64,000 bases of DNA from JAFDWI01 sp964449375. Its GTDB lineage: Bacteria > Actinomycetota > Acidimicrobiia > Acidimicrobiales > Iamiaceae. A model generated the notes under the pieces. That model worked only from the letters and a program-made list of their open reading frames with translations, did not search any database and was not told the origin of the DNA. Made by a program: the position numbers and the translations under genes. The DNA lies in NCBI GenBank assembly GCA_964449375.1, contig CAYVAS010000004.1, forward strand, positions 9,784 through 73,783, written 5' to 3'. Below are positions 15,762 through 25,153 of the stretch, in pieces (the stretch's first letter is position 1; each line of letters starts with the position of its first letter).

Positions 15762-17744
15762 ATGCCCCCCAGTCACTCCCATGGAAACGGCCTCGCCACA
15801 CGCCTGGGCCCCATCGACCCGCTCCGGGCGGCCGCGACCCTGCTCACGATCCTGCCCGTCTGGGTGGCGGTGCTGCAGACCGGGCTGAGCCGGACCCCGC
15901 CGCTGGGTGACGCGGCGCTCACCGTCCTGCGGGCGACCGACGTGTTCAGCTCCGACCCGCCGTTGGTCGGGATGCTCGCCGCCGGAGCGTCCGGCGCCGG
16001 TCACGAGGTGCACTTCCCCGGCCCCTGGCAGCTCTACGTGCTGGCCGGCCCGACCCGGTTGTTCGGCGTCGTGTGGGGTCCGATCGTCGCCATGGGCGCG
16101 CTGAACACGGTCTGGTTGCTGGCCGGCTGCTGGCTGCTGTGCCGGCGACTCGACCGCATCCGGTCACTGGTGGGGATCGGATTCCTGGCGTTGTTCAGCT
16201 GGTCGGTGGGCAGCGGTTTTCTCATCACGCCGGTGCCCATGGACATGATCCTGGTGCCCTTCGCGGTGTTCCTGATCGCCGCGTGGTGCGTCGCCACCGG
16301 CGAGGAGGTCGCGTTGCCCGTTCTGGTGCTGCTGGCGAACTTCCTGTGGACCTCGCATCTGGTGCTGATCCTGCTGGTGCCGGTGATCGGCGCGTGCGCG
16401 CTCGTCGGATTGGTGCTCTCCCTCCGCGCCCGGCGCGCCGAACGGATCGACGCTGGCGATCCCCGACTGCTGCGCCGGTCCCTCGTGGTGTCGGCGGCCA
16501 TCACGGTCGTGATGTGGATCCCGCCGCTGATCCAGCAGTTCACGGCCAGCCCCGGCAATCTGCGTCTTCTGCTGGCCAGCTCGGGCGACACCCGCGCCTC
16601 GATCGGTTCCTGGACCCGTGCGCTTCACGTGGTGATCTCGACCATCGCCCGACCTCCGTTCTGGCTGCGCGGCACCGTCGACACCCCCAGTTACACCAGA
16701 AGACCCGTCGGTCCCGAGGCCATCGGGATGCTTTCGGTGTTCGACGTCATGGCCATCGTGGTCGTGGCGGCCGTCATGGTCCTGCTCGGGGTCGCGGCGT
16801 TCCGACGCCGTGACCGGATCGGGTTCTGGGCGCTGGTCGTCGCCGCGGTGGCGGCACTCGCCTGCGTGCCGAACACCTACCTGGCGCCGACCACGGTCGG
16901 CTTTCCGGTCATCTACCTGCGCTCGCTGCAGGCCGTGGCGATGTTCGTGTGGTTCGCGATCGCGCTCAATCTGGTCGGTCTGGCACGCGGCCGGATTCCT
17001 GCGCCGGTGCGTCGGTCGGCGCCGGGAACGATCGTGGCCGGGATCGCGGTGTTGGCATTGGCAAACCTGCCCACCGGACCCAGCGGTTACGGCACCGACC
17101 GACGAGCGGTGCGTCTGGTCCGCTCGATGAACGCAACGGTCCCCACCGCGGTCGACGGGCCCGTTCGCATCGATCCGGCCTGGGATCTCACGAGCCAGGC
17201 GTACCGCGCCGCGCTCGCTCTGGGCCTGTACGACCACGATGTTGCGTTCTGTGTCGAACCGAAACTGGTCCGTCAGGTGGGACGGGCCTGTCCGGACCCG
17301 CACCCTCGGTCGCTGGTGGTGACCGCGACGCTGGGGGGGTCCCCGCCGGCGGCTCCTTCCGGGACGGCACCCGAGGTGATCTGGCGCGGCGACAAACTCT
17401 CCCCGGAAGAAGCCGACGAGCTCGCCCGACTCGATCGACGGTGGAACGAGTGGTTGGGGGCCCGGAATGCCATGGAGCTGACCGATGAGATGAAGGCCGG
17501 GGTGGCCCGCTACGCGTCAGGCGGTGGGGTCGTCGCCGTGGAGGCGATGCTGAACCCCGCCGACGGCGACCTCAGCGGCCTCCAGCACGAGCCACTGTTC
17601 AAGGTGCTCGTCGAGTTCGCCATCGACTGGCACGGCGGCACCGCGGTCGAGCCGTTCGTCGACGCACCGCTGCCCAGCGACGACCTGGTGCGTTGGAGCC
17701 GCCTGACCGACGACGACCAGTCCGTGACGGTGCGGCTGCGCTAA
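15762..17744 (+). CDS. Large polytopic membrane protein, unknown function
   Basis: A 660-residue protein with about ten hydrophobic helices to about residue 430 and then a soluble, presumably extracytoplasmic, domain. The first outer loop contains DPPLVGMLAAGASG and HFPGPWQLYVLAGPTRLFG, resembling membrane glycosyltransferases of actinobacterial envelope assembly, but I do not recognise a family. ATG 15762 is used, with GAAGGG just upstream; TATCCT at 15666-15671 may be the -10 box. The stop overlaps the convergent next gene by 4 bases. Confidence 0.68.
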   Translation: MPPSHSHGNGLATRLGPIDPLRAAATLLTILPVWVAVLQTGLSRTPPLGDAALTVLRATDVFSSDPPLVGMLAAGASGAGHEVHFPGPWQLYVLAGPTRLFGVVWGPIVAMGALNTVWLLAGCWLLCRRLDRIRSLVGIGFLALFSWSVGSGFLITPVPMDMILVPFAVFLIAAWCVATGEEVALPVLVLLANFLWTSHLVLILLVPVIGACALVGLVLSLRARRAERIDAGDPRLLRRSLVVSAAITVVMWIPPLIQQFTASPGNLRLLLASSGDTRASIGSWTRALHVVISTIARPPFWLRGTVDTPSYTRRPVGPEAIGMLSVFDVMAIVVVAAVMVLLGVAAFRRRDRIGFWALVVAAVAALACVPNTYLAPTTVGFPVIYLRSLQAVAMFVWFAIALNLVGLARGRIPAPVRRSAPGTIVAGIAVLALANLPTGPSGYGTDRRAVRLVRSMNATVPTAVDGPVRIDPAWDLTSQAYRAALALGLYDHDVAFCVEPKLVRQVGRACPDPHPRSLVVTATLGGSPPAAPSGTAPEVIWRGDKLSPEEADELARLDRRWNEWLGARNAMELTDEMKAGVARYASGGGVVAVEAMLNPADGDLSGLQHEPLFKVLVEFAIDWHGGTAVEPFVDAPLPSDDLVRWSRLTDDDQSVTVRLR

Positions 17745-20455
17745 CGCCAGGCGACGTGACAGGCCGCGCCATCGCACACGTCGATCACCTGGCTGGTGCC
17801 CTCGGGCTGCAGGAACGCGGACTTCTGCCTGCGGGCATCCGCGTCATGGCGAGGGTCCTCGTGGGGGTCGTGACCCTCGGGCGGCATGGTGTTGGTGAGC
17901 TCCGGCAGAGGGACGCCGCTGTCGAAGTACATGATCGCCGAACCGCCCCGTGAGGCCGCGTCGAGACAGTCGATGTCCCACAGCAGCCGGGTGTCGGGCA
18001 CCCGGCCGGGATCGAACGCCGGACAGTGGGCGCGTGCCCCGACCGTGCGGGCCATGGTGTCCGCGGTGTAGTTGCTGACCTGGTGGTCACCCAGGGCGAC
18101 CTGCAACAGCACGGAGTGGCGCGGTGTGCCGGGCAGCGGGTCGTCGGTGATGTGGTTGGCGTACCCGTTGGGTTCGGCCCGGTCCCACTGCAACTGCACC
18201 GCCGCCAAGCCCAGCATCCGGTCCAGTTGTGACGGGTAGGCCGGCGTCATGATGGCCTCGAAGGGTTCGAAGTCCACACTGCGGGGCAGCAGCAGCGAGT
18301 AGTTCATGCCGGGCACCCCGAGCACCGACCTGGTCAGGTCGGTGGCCACCGCGGTGAGCATCCCTCCGGCGATCCCACCCTGGCTGTTGCCGTCGTAGTA
18401 CAGCTCACCGGCCGCCAGGACCGAGTCGCCCGCGTCGTTCCGGAACGCCGGGTCGGCGGCCAGGCCGGGCGACATCTTCATCAAACGGCCCAGGAACAGG
18501 AAGTTCAACACGCCCTGTTGCATCCGGTCGGCGAGCCTCGGGAACAGCGACAGGTCTCCCAGGATGCCCGCGGCGGTGCCCACGTCGTCGGTGGACATCC
18601 CCACCCAGTTGGAACCACAGAACACCATGTTGTGTTCGGCGGCCATGTCCTGGATGTTGCCGGCGGTCACCTCGGCGACCGACCCGAACAGGCCGTGCCC
18701 GTACAACGAGGGCCTTGCCGGTGACGACAGCGCCGCCTCCGGAATCACACAGCGGAACACCGCGGTGAAGGTGCCGTTACGCACCGGCAGGCCGGTCGCG
18801 TCCTCCTCGAAGGTGGCACCAGGCGCACCGGTGCCCGTCAGGTAGTTGGGCACCTCGAAGGTACCCTCCACGACCCTGGCGGTGCCCGCGCGCGTTCCGG
18901 GCTGCACGCTGGTCACCGAGAACGCCGGAGCGGCGCTGCCCAGATGGGCGAAGGCGTCGTCGCGAATGTGCACCATCCGTCCGGTGAGGTTCGGCGTGCT
19001 GGCGACCGTGAAGTCCCAGGCCAGGAAGGCACTGGAGCGTTCGAAACCCACCGCCGCCAGATCGGCGAAGATCGTCTCGAAGTGATCGCGGCGCTGGGCG
19101 AAACCCGCCACGTCGCTGTCGATACCGTCGCGGTACGCGCGGAACACCGGCGGGGCCTCCAGGGCTCGGCCCGCCGAGTCCTTCACGTTGCGCAGCCCCA
19201 CCACGTGGCGGTGGCCGTCGGCGAGGTTGCGCACCGGGTGGATCATCAGCAGCTGCTCGGCCGGGTCGTCGTAGGGGTCGTGCACGTCGAGCTCGGCCCA
19301 GGTGGGCACGATCTCGCCGGTGACGGTGTCCACGAGCACCACCGACGCGGTGGCACCGTTGCGGTCGAGGTGGTCGATCGTGGGAAAGCCCGACGCCTCC
19401 GGGTCGACCCCGGGGATCTGCACCAGCAGCGACGACCCGGGACTGAAGCCGTCGGAGCGGTTCGACTGGGACGGGTCCATGTGCACGCCCGACACGTTGG
19501 CGGGCAGATGCGAGGCCTTCAGGTTCACCCGGCGCCCCGTGGCAGTGGTGGCGTCGGCGCGGGTGTAGTGATCGTTGGGCCAGGGCAGCATGCATGACCC
19601 ACCGGCGATCGGGTCACACCCGGCGCCGACCGATTCCGCAGACGCCCCCAGCGCGGTCTGGACGGCCAGAGCGCCGGCCGAGGCGGCCACGGCCGCCCAG
19701 TACGCGCCTCCGCCGGCATCCGGGGACCGCCACAGCACCCGCTGGTAGGCCTCGGCGGTGACGAGGCCGCCGTACTCGGCGCTGTGGCCGATCACCGCGA
19801 CGAGACCCGCCGGGGACAACCCGGCGTCGAGACGGGCCGTGAAGTAGGCCGAGCCCTCCGCGTCGGCGGTGCGCTCCAGCATCGCCTGATAGACCGCCTC
19901 GACCCGTTCGGCCGACGAGGGGCGGGTCGTGGCGAACTCGGGGGAGGCCGCGACCGCGGCGAGCATCCACTCGATGGAAGCATCAGCGGCGATGCGTCCC
20001 GCGAAGTAGTCCTGACCCCCCTGGTCGGGCGCCCGGTCGAGCAGCGCGGAGAACGCTTCCTCCATGATCGGGGACACCGCGAGCGGGCTGCGGGCGACAC
20101 CGGCGACCACACTGGCGACCGGGGTACCCGCGTCGAGTTCGGCGGCCAGCGGCGACGCCGCCGCATCGGTCGCGCCTGAAGCGTCGGGGCCGAACCGCTC
20201 GAGCAACTGAAGGGCGAAGGGTTGGTTCGCCGACCTGCGAGGCAGCGCCGCAGGCGCCCCGGGACCCGGTGCGGCCACCGCGGCGCCGGTACCTGCGGTG
20301 GATCCGCTCGACGGCGCCGGGGTCGCCCCGGTGGACGATGGCACGGCCACCGAGACCGCGCACAGCGCCACCACCGCTGCCAGGACCGACACGGTCCGGC
20401 TCCGGCGCGTCCTGCGACGTGGTGTGTCGACCGAATCCGTGGTCGCGGTGCTCAT
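17741..20455 (-). CDS. Secreted DUF4214 plus alpha/beta-hydrolase-like protein
   Basis: A 904-residue exported protein. A signal peptide follows a twin-Arg-rich n-region (RRRTRRSRTVSVLAAVVAL). Residues about 125-265 carry DUF4214-like repeats (YQAMLERTADAEGSAYFTARL, FSALLDRAPDQGGQDYFAGR, YQRVLWRSPDAGGGAYWA). The larger C-terminal part has a nucleophile elbow GNSQGG with S691 and an oxyanion-type YGHGLFGS, suggesting a lipase/esterase fold, with paired cysteines. Enzyme activity is inferred, not shown. ATG 20455 is used; an in-frame ATG at 20470 is possible. Confidence 0.72.
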   Translation of the reverse strand: MSTATTDSVDTPRRRTRRSRTVSVLAAVVALCAVSVAVPSSTGATPAPSSGSTAGTGAAVAAPGPGAPAALPRRSANQPFALQLLERFGPDASGATDAAASPLAAELDAGTPVASVVAGVARSPLAVSPIMEEAFSALLDRAPDQGGQDYFAGRIAADASIEWMLAAVAASPEFATTRPSSAERVEAVYQAMLERTADAEGSAYFTARLDAGLSPAGLVAVIGHSAEYGGLVTAEAYQRVLWRSPDAGGGAYWAAVAASAGALAVQTALGASAESVGAGCDPIAGGSCMLPWPNDHYTRADATTATGRRVNLKASHLPANVSGVHMDPSQSNRSDGFSPGSSLLVQIPGVDPEASGFPTIDHLDRNGATASVVLVDTVTGEIVPTWAELDVHDPYDDPAEQLLMIHPVRNLADGHRHVVGLRNVKDSAGRALEAPPVFRAYRDGIDSDVAGFAQRRDHFETIFADLAAVGFERSSAFLAWDFTVASTPNLTGRMVHIRDDAFAHLGSAAPAFSVTSVQPGTRAGTARVVEGTFEVPNYLTGTGAPGATFEEDATGLPVRNGTFTAVFRCVIPEAALSSPARPSLYGHGLFGSVAEVTAGNIQDMAAEHNMVFCGSNWVGMSTDDVGTAAGILGDLSLFPRLADRMQQGVLNFLFLGRLMKMSPGLAADPAFRNDAGDSVLAAGELYYDGNSQGGIAGGMLTAVATDLTRSVLGVPGMNYSLLLPRSVDFEPFEAIMTPAYPSQLDRMLGLAAVQLQWDRAEPNGYANHITDDPLPGTPRHSVLLQVALGDHQVSNYTADTMARTVGARAHCPAFDPGRVPDTRLLWDIDCLDAASRGGSAIMYFDSGVPLPELTNTMPPEGHDPHEDPRHDADARRQKSAFLQPEGTSQVIDVCDGAACHVAWR

Positions 20456-20546
20456 CGTGATCGCCCCCATTGATCTCGTCGGCGGGTCGGAGCCTACATC
20501 CGGTGTGGGTGCCCTGTCGGCGCCCTGGCCGCACGCGGGCTGACGG

Positions 20547-20552
20547 TAGGGT
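20547..20552 (+). promoter_or_regulatory. Possible -10 element of the MMPL transporter gene
   Basis: TAGGGT on the plus strand would start a transcript near 20560, giving a leader of about 75 bases before ATG 20635. No start codon sits at the predicted transcription start. Confidence 0.35.
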
Positions 20553-20634
20553 GTCGCCGTCTCCCCCGAGGCAACCACGGAGGCCGGGTGCCGGGGCCAC
20601 CAAATCGAGTACTCGACGAAAGCATCCACGTTCG

Positions 20635-23187
20635 ATGAAGCGATTCTGGGGCTGGCTGGCCCTGACCGCGGGAAAGCGAGCCGGCACCGTCGGCATCATC
20701 GGCCTGCTGATCACCCTCATCCTCGGGGTCGGGATCACCCGGCTGGAGTTCGCCACCAGCCAGTCCAGCTACCTGAACCCGTCCGATCAGGTCTACAAGG
20801 ACGTGCGCGCCTATGAGGACCTCTTCGGCGGTCAGGCGATGGTCGTCATGTTCACGATGACCGGGTCGGCGACGGTCGAAGATCTGTTCACCCCGGAGAA
20901 CACCGCGACCATGCAGGCGCTGCGCGCCGAGCTGGAGGCGGGCGCCCAAGCGCACCAGCTCCAGAGCACGATCGATCCGCTCCTGGCACTGGAGTATTCC
21001 AACTCGCTGATCACCCAGAAGTGGGTGCCCGGTGAGGACGGCGGGGCGGGCACGGTCACCGACGCGCCCATCACCGAAGCGGTCGCCGGTGCCGCGCTGC
21101 TCGACGCGCTCGCCCGCGACGGCTCCGACGCCGGCACCCAGGCCCGTTCCGCGGACTCGACCACCACCCTCGCTCGGGTCGGCGCCGTGGAAGGTCCCCA
21201 CACCCTCGAGAACCCCGAGTGGGTGCGGTTCCTGCTCTACGACAACCGTGGCCCGGAGGACGGGAACATTCGCAAGGCGCTGCAGACGTTCTTTCCCGAC
21301 CGCACCCACGCCCAGCTCATCGTGCGCCTCGAGGGCAACCAGGCCCTGGACGAACAGAGCGCCTCGGCGGACTTCGTGCAACAGACCGTCGCCAAGTACG
21401 ACTTCGACCGGGCCACGACCCTGACCACCGGCGCGCCCTCACTGCTGCAGAACATCAACGACTACCTGCAGGGCGGCATGATCCTGCTGGGGGCCATCGC
21501 CGCCGGCGTGATGGTCGTGATCCTCCTGGTCCTGTTCGACGTGCGCTGGCGGCTGCTGCCGCTCGCCGTGATCGCGCTCGGGCTCACCTGGGCCTTCGGG
21601 CTGGCCGGTTACCTGGGGATCCCGCTGACCCTGGCCACGATCGCCGGGCTGCCGGTGCTGTTGGGCGTGGGCATCGACTACGCGATCCAGTTGCACGCCC
21701 GCGTCGAGGAGGAGGTCACCATCAACCAGGCGGCGCACCCGCTGCAGGAGACCGCCCGCAACCTGGCCCCGGCGCTGATGGTGGTCACCTTCGACGCGGT
21801 GTTCGCGTTCTCCGCACTGCACTTCGCGAACGTGCCGATGATCCGCGAGTTCGGCTATCTGCTGGCCGTGGGCATCGCGGTGATCTGTTTGACCAGCATC
21901 GTGGTGCCGCTGGCCACCCTGGGCATCCGCGAGTACCGCTCGCCCACCGTGCGCACCGTCACGCCCCGATCCGAGGCCCTCGGTCGACTGGTGATCCGAC
22001 TGGGTGCACTGCCCCGGAAGCTCGGCGGACCCCTCATCGTGGCCTCGCTGGCGATCTTCGCCGCCGGCATCGTGGTGGAACCCCGCCTGGAGCTGCAGAC
22101 CGACCCCATCCAGTGGGTGAACCAGGAGTCCCAGGTCATCCAGGACATCGAGGCACTGCAGGATGGCACCGGGTCGTCGAACGAACTCGGCGTGTTCATC
22201 ACCGCCACAGGAGACGACGCAACGGTGTTCACCCAGGACACCGTCGACTACGTCGACACCTTCACCGTCGACGAGTTGCAGACCAACTCGGGCCGCCTGC
22301 GGACCGCCAACAGCGTCGTGGCGATCGTGTCCAACATCATCAACGATGTGCCCGGGGGGAGCCACGTGACCCCGAGTGTGGAGTCGGTGCGCGCCGCGTA
22401 CGAGGTGGCCCCCGCAGCCATCCGGGCGAGCTTCGCCACCGAGGACCACCGGGCGATGAACGTCATCTTCCGCACCGGTACCCCCGACCGGGAGGTGGTC
22501 CCCCTCGACGAACAGGCCGAACTGGTCGATGGGCTCCGCGACCGCTTCGCCGCACCCGCGGTGCCCGACGGTGTCTCGCTCACTCCCTCGGGGCTGGCGG
22601 TGGTCGGTGTGGGCCTGCTGGAGAACCTCGAGTCGAACCGGGTGTTGCTCACCTACCTGGCGATCGGCTTCGTGGCGCTGTACCTGGCGTTGCGGCTGCG
22701 CAGCATCGTGCGTTCACTGCTGTCGTTGATCCCGGTACTGATCGCGGTCGGCACCGCCTCGCTCATCGCCTACTTCCTGGACCTGAAGCTGTCGCCGCTC
22801 ACCGCGGTGGGCGGCCCGCTGGTCGTGGCGATCTGTACCGAGTTCACCTCGCTGCTGCTGTTGCGCTTCGTGGAGGAACGCGGCCGGGGCTTTCCACCCC
22901 GCGAGGCCATCGAGCACACCGCGGCCCGCACCGGCCGTGCCTTCATCGTGTCCGCGCTCACCGCGGTGTCCGGGGTGGCGGTGATCGCAACGTCGTCGAT
23001 GCCGCTGCTGCGCGACTTCGGCATCGTGGTGGGCATGAACGTGCTCGTGGCCCTGGCCAGCGCGCTGGTGTTCCTGCCGCCGATGCTGGAGTGGGCCGAA
23101 TCCGGAGGCCGCAACTGGATCTCCCGACGGCTGGTCCCCGACGAGGTGCTCGCCGCGGCCGATCGCTCCGAGGGGCGCGCCCCGTGA
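20635..23187 (+). CDS. MMPL/RND-family transporter (HpnN/lipid-export-like)
   Basis: An 850-residue RND-superfamily protein with two repeated halves: one TM helix (GIIGLLITLILGVGITRL), a large external loop, then a helix bundle, twice. GIDYAIQLHARVEEE and the block EFTSLLLLRFVEERGRG are the charged intramembrane RND patterns, in sterol-sensing-domain-like segments. Such proteins export lipids or hopanoids; the substrate is unknown. The start is ATG 20635. The stop overlaps xseA by GTGA, so the two are co-transcribed, probably incidentally. Confidence 0.85.
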   Translation: MKRFWGWLALTAGKRAGTVGIIGLLITLILGVGITRLEFATSQSSYLNPSDQVYKDVRAYEDLFGGQAMVVMFTMTGSATVEDLFTPENTATMQALRAELEAGAQAHQLQSTIDPLLALEYSNSLITQKWVPGEDGGAGTVTDAPITEAVAGAALLDALARDGSDAGTQARSADSTTTLARVGAVEGPHTLENPEWVRFLLYDNRGPEDGNIRKALQTFFPDRTHAQLIVRLEGNQALDEQSASADFVQQTVAKYDFDRATTLTTGAPSLLQNINDYLQGGMILLGAIAAGVMVVILLVLFDVRWRLLPLAVIALGLTWAFGLAGYLGIPLTLATIAGLPVLLGVGIDYAIQLHARVEEEVTINQAAHPLQETARNLAPALMVVTFDAVFAFSALHFANVPMIREFGYLLAVGIAVICLTSIVVPLATLGIREYRSPTVRTVTPRSEALGRLVIRLGALPRKLGGPLIVASLAIFAAGIVVEPRLELQTDPIQWVNQESQVIQDIEALQDGTGSSNELGVFITATGDDATVFTQDTVDYVDTFTVDELQTNSGRLRTANSVVAIVSNIINDVPGGSHVTPSVESVRAAYEVAPAAIRASFATEDHRAMNVIFRTGTPDREVVPLDEQAELVDGLRDRFAAPAVPDGVSLTPSGLAVVGVGLLENLESNRVLLTYLAIGFVALYLALRLRSIVRSLLSLIPVLIAVGTASLIAYFLDLKLSPLTAVGGPLVVAICTEFTSLLLLRFVEERGRGFPPREAIEHTAARTGRAFIVSALTAVSGVAVIATSSMPLLRDFGIVVGMNVLVALASALVFLPPMLEWAESGGRNWISRRLVPDEVLAAADRSEGRAP

Positions 23188-24557
23188 CCCTGTGGGAGCC
23201 GGGCGACCCCCGCATCGAGGAACCCGCCGCGGCCGCATCCGACGGTGAGCCCACCCTGAGCGTGGCCCAGCTCGCCGAGCGCATCGGCCGGACCCTGCGC
23301 GGCGAGTTCGGCCGGGAGGTGTGGGTGCGGGGTGAGATCCGCTCGCTGCGCCGCCCCAATCGCAGCGGCCACCAGTACTTCGACCTGATCGAACCCGGAG
23401 CCGAACAGGGCGCCTATCCCGAGGCGAAGGTGTCGGTCTGTCTGTTCCGCGGGTCACGCGCCCGGGTCCTCGAGCTGCTGGCGGACGCACCGGGCGCCGC
23501 GGCGCTCGACGACGGCGTGGAGGTGCGCATCAGGGGACGGGTCGACTGGTGGGCGGCGGGCGGGCAGCTCCGCCTGGTCATGTCCGAGATCGACCCGGTG
23601 TTCACCCTCGGCCAGCTCGACGCGCAACGCCGTGCCCTGCTCGCTCAGCTCTCCGCCGAAGGGCTGCTGGACGCCAACGCCCGCCTCGCCGTGCCGCCGG
23701 TGCCCCTGCGTATCGGGCTGGTCACCAGCGCGGGATCCGCCGCGCACGCCGACTTCGTCCACGAACTCGAGGTGAGCCGGTACCGCTTCGAGGTGGTGCT
23801 CGCCGACGCTCGGGTCCAGGGCGCGGACGCACCACGGACCCTGGTCGCGGCGATCGGCAAGCTCCAGGCGGCCGCGGTCGACGTGATCGCGGTGGTCCGC
23901 GGCGGCGGGTCCCGCACCGACCTGGTGGCCTTCGACCACCCCGACGTGGCTCGGGCCATCGCCGGGGCCCGGGTGCCGGTGTTCACCGGCATCGGCCACG
24001 AGATCGACCGCAGCGTCGCCGACGAGGTCGCCCACTCCGCGTTCAAGACCCCCACCGCGGTGGCCGGGGCTCTCGTTGCGCGGGTCGCCGCTGCCGAGGC
24101 GCACCTCGAGGAGCTCGCGTCCCGGCTCGCCGGGTCCGTCGACCGCCGCCTGCACACCGCGCGCCTCGACCTGGCCGAACGGCTACGGCGGGTGGTCCGC
24201 GCCGCCCAGGTCGCCGACACCCGGGCCACCACCGTCCTGCGCGGCGCCGAACGTCGACTGGTCACCGTCGCCCACCGGCGCCTGGGGGACGAGGCTCGCC
24301 GGTGGCAGCGTCACCGCGAGGATCTGGAGCAGCGCGCGCCCCGACAGCTCGCCCGTGCCGTCGAACGTCTCGACGTCGCCGAAGCCCGCCGGCAGGCGTC
24401 GGACCCGGCCCGGCTGCTGGCTCGGGGCTGGTCGGTGACCCGGACCGCTGAGGGAGACCTGGTGCGGAGCGCCGGCGATGTGACCGTCGGCGACACGCTG
24501 CACACCACCGTCGCCGACGGCACCCTGACCAGTACCGTGACCCCGACGACCGACTAG
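23184..24557 (+). CDS. xseA: Exodeoxyribonuclease VII large subunit
   Basis: The catalytic and DNA-binding subunit of ExoVII, which degrades single-stranded DNA; 457 residues. An N-terminal OB-fold (SVAQLAERIGRTLRGEFGRE, VWVRGEIRSLRR) is followed by the catalytic core with IGLVTSAGSAAHADF, VVRGGGSRTDL, FTGIGHEIDRSVADEVA and KTPTAVAGAL, then a long helical arm and the C-terminal LLARGWSVTR. GTG 23184 overlaps the MMPL stop. Expected partner xseB lies 7 bases downstream. Confidence 0.96.
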   Translation: MTLWEPGDPRIEEPAAAASDGEPTLSVAQLAERIGRTLRGEFGREVWVRGEIRSLRRPNRSGHQYFDLIEPGAEQGAYPEAKVSVCLFRGSRARVLELLADAPGAAALDDGVEVRIRGRVDWWAAGGQLRLVMSEIDPVFTLGQLDAQRRALLAQLSAEGLLDANARLAVPPVPLRIGLVTSAGSAAHADFVHELEVSRYRFEVVLADARVQGADAPRTLVAAIGKLQAAAVDVIAVVRGGGSRTDLVAFDHPDVARAIAGARVPVFTGIGHEIDRSVADEVAHSAFKTPTAVAGALVARVAAAEAHLEELASRLAGSVDRRLHTARLDLAERLRRVVRAAQVADTRATTVLRGAERRLVTVAHRRLGDEARRWQRHREDLEQRAPRQLARAVERLDVAEARRQASDPARLLARGWSVTRTAEGDLVRSAGDVTVGDTLHTTVADGTLTSTVTPTTD

Positions 24558-24564
24558 GAGATCC

Positions 24565-24861
24565 ATGTCCGAACTCGACGCCGACACCAGCGGCGGTCCC
24601 GACACCGCCGCCGACCCAGAGGCTCCGGCGTCCTCCTACGCCGAGGCCACCGCCGAGATCGACGCGATCCTCACCGAACTCGAACGCGACGACCTCGACG
24701 TTGACCTGCTCGCCGCCAAGGTCCGGCGGGCTGCGGAACTGCTGGTGTGGTGTCGGGGTCGGATCCGGTTGGCCAGCGACGACGTGGACGCCGCGGTGGC
24801 GGCGCTCGAAGATGCCGGAGGTCCCGACGCGGGCAGCGGCGACGCCGACGAGCCGTTCTGA
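24565..24861 (+). CDS. xseB: Exodeoxyribonuclease VII small subunit
   Basis: A 98-residue subunit that caps the xseA helical arm. It has the characteristic SYAEATAEIDAILTELERDD and the helical LAAKVRRAAELLVWCRGRI blocks, with acidic N- and C-terminal tails. A ribosome site AGGAG precedes the ATG. Placement right after xseA confirms the call. Confidence 0.95.
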   Translation: MSELDADTSGGPDTAADPEAPASSYAEATAEIDAILTELERDDLDVDLLAAKVRRAAELLVWCRGRIRLASDDVDAAVAALEDAGGPDAGSGDADEPF

Positions 24862-24903
24862 ACCGGGCCTCCGTCGGGGCGAGCTGCCAGGAAAATCGGG
24901 GGT

Positions 24904-24920
24904 CACCCACTCGGTGGGTG
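24904..24920 (+). other. Perfect 7-bp hairpin between xseB and the small membrane protein
   Basis: CACCCAC-TCG-GTGGGTG is a perfect stem with a 3-base loop. No T-run follows, so it is not a clear terminator; it may be an mRNA processing or attenuation structure. Confidence 0.35.
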
Positions 24921-24943
24921 GGGTGTGGGATCGTGGAGGGACG

Positions 24944-25153
24944 ATGCCCGGAGCCATCCTCTTCGCTGCAACCGCATCCGTGGGCTGGGGCGTCACCGCC
25001 CTGGCCGTCTACGCCCTGATCGGGATCCCGATCGTCTTCTGGGGGCTGGCGCGCACCGGCAAGCGCGGCCTGGCCTGGGTGCTGCTGCCGATCCTCTCCG
25101 GCATAACCACCGCCGGGCTGTGGCTGTACGCGAACCAACAGGTCCAACCGTGA
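24944..25153 (+). CDS. Small two-helix membrane protein
   Basis: A 69-residue protein with two hydrophobic segments (TALAVYALIGIPIVFWGL and WVLLPILSGITTAGLWLYA) joined by a short basic loop (ARTGKRG). GGAGGG sits 5 bases before the ATG. The stop overlaps the following ABC gene by GTGA, so it may be an accessory subunit of that ABC system (inference). I do not recognise a family. Confidence 0.7.
   Translation: MPGAILFAATASVGWGVTALAVYALIGIPIVFWGLARTGKRGLAWVLLPILSGITTAGLWLYANQQVQP

Noticed and set aside
21219..23183. Long in-frame extension of xseA upstream through the MMPL gene
   Set aside because: The extension overlaps the MMPL gene out of frame and has no ExoVII similarity; xseA starts at GTG 23184.
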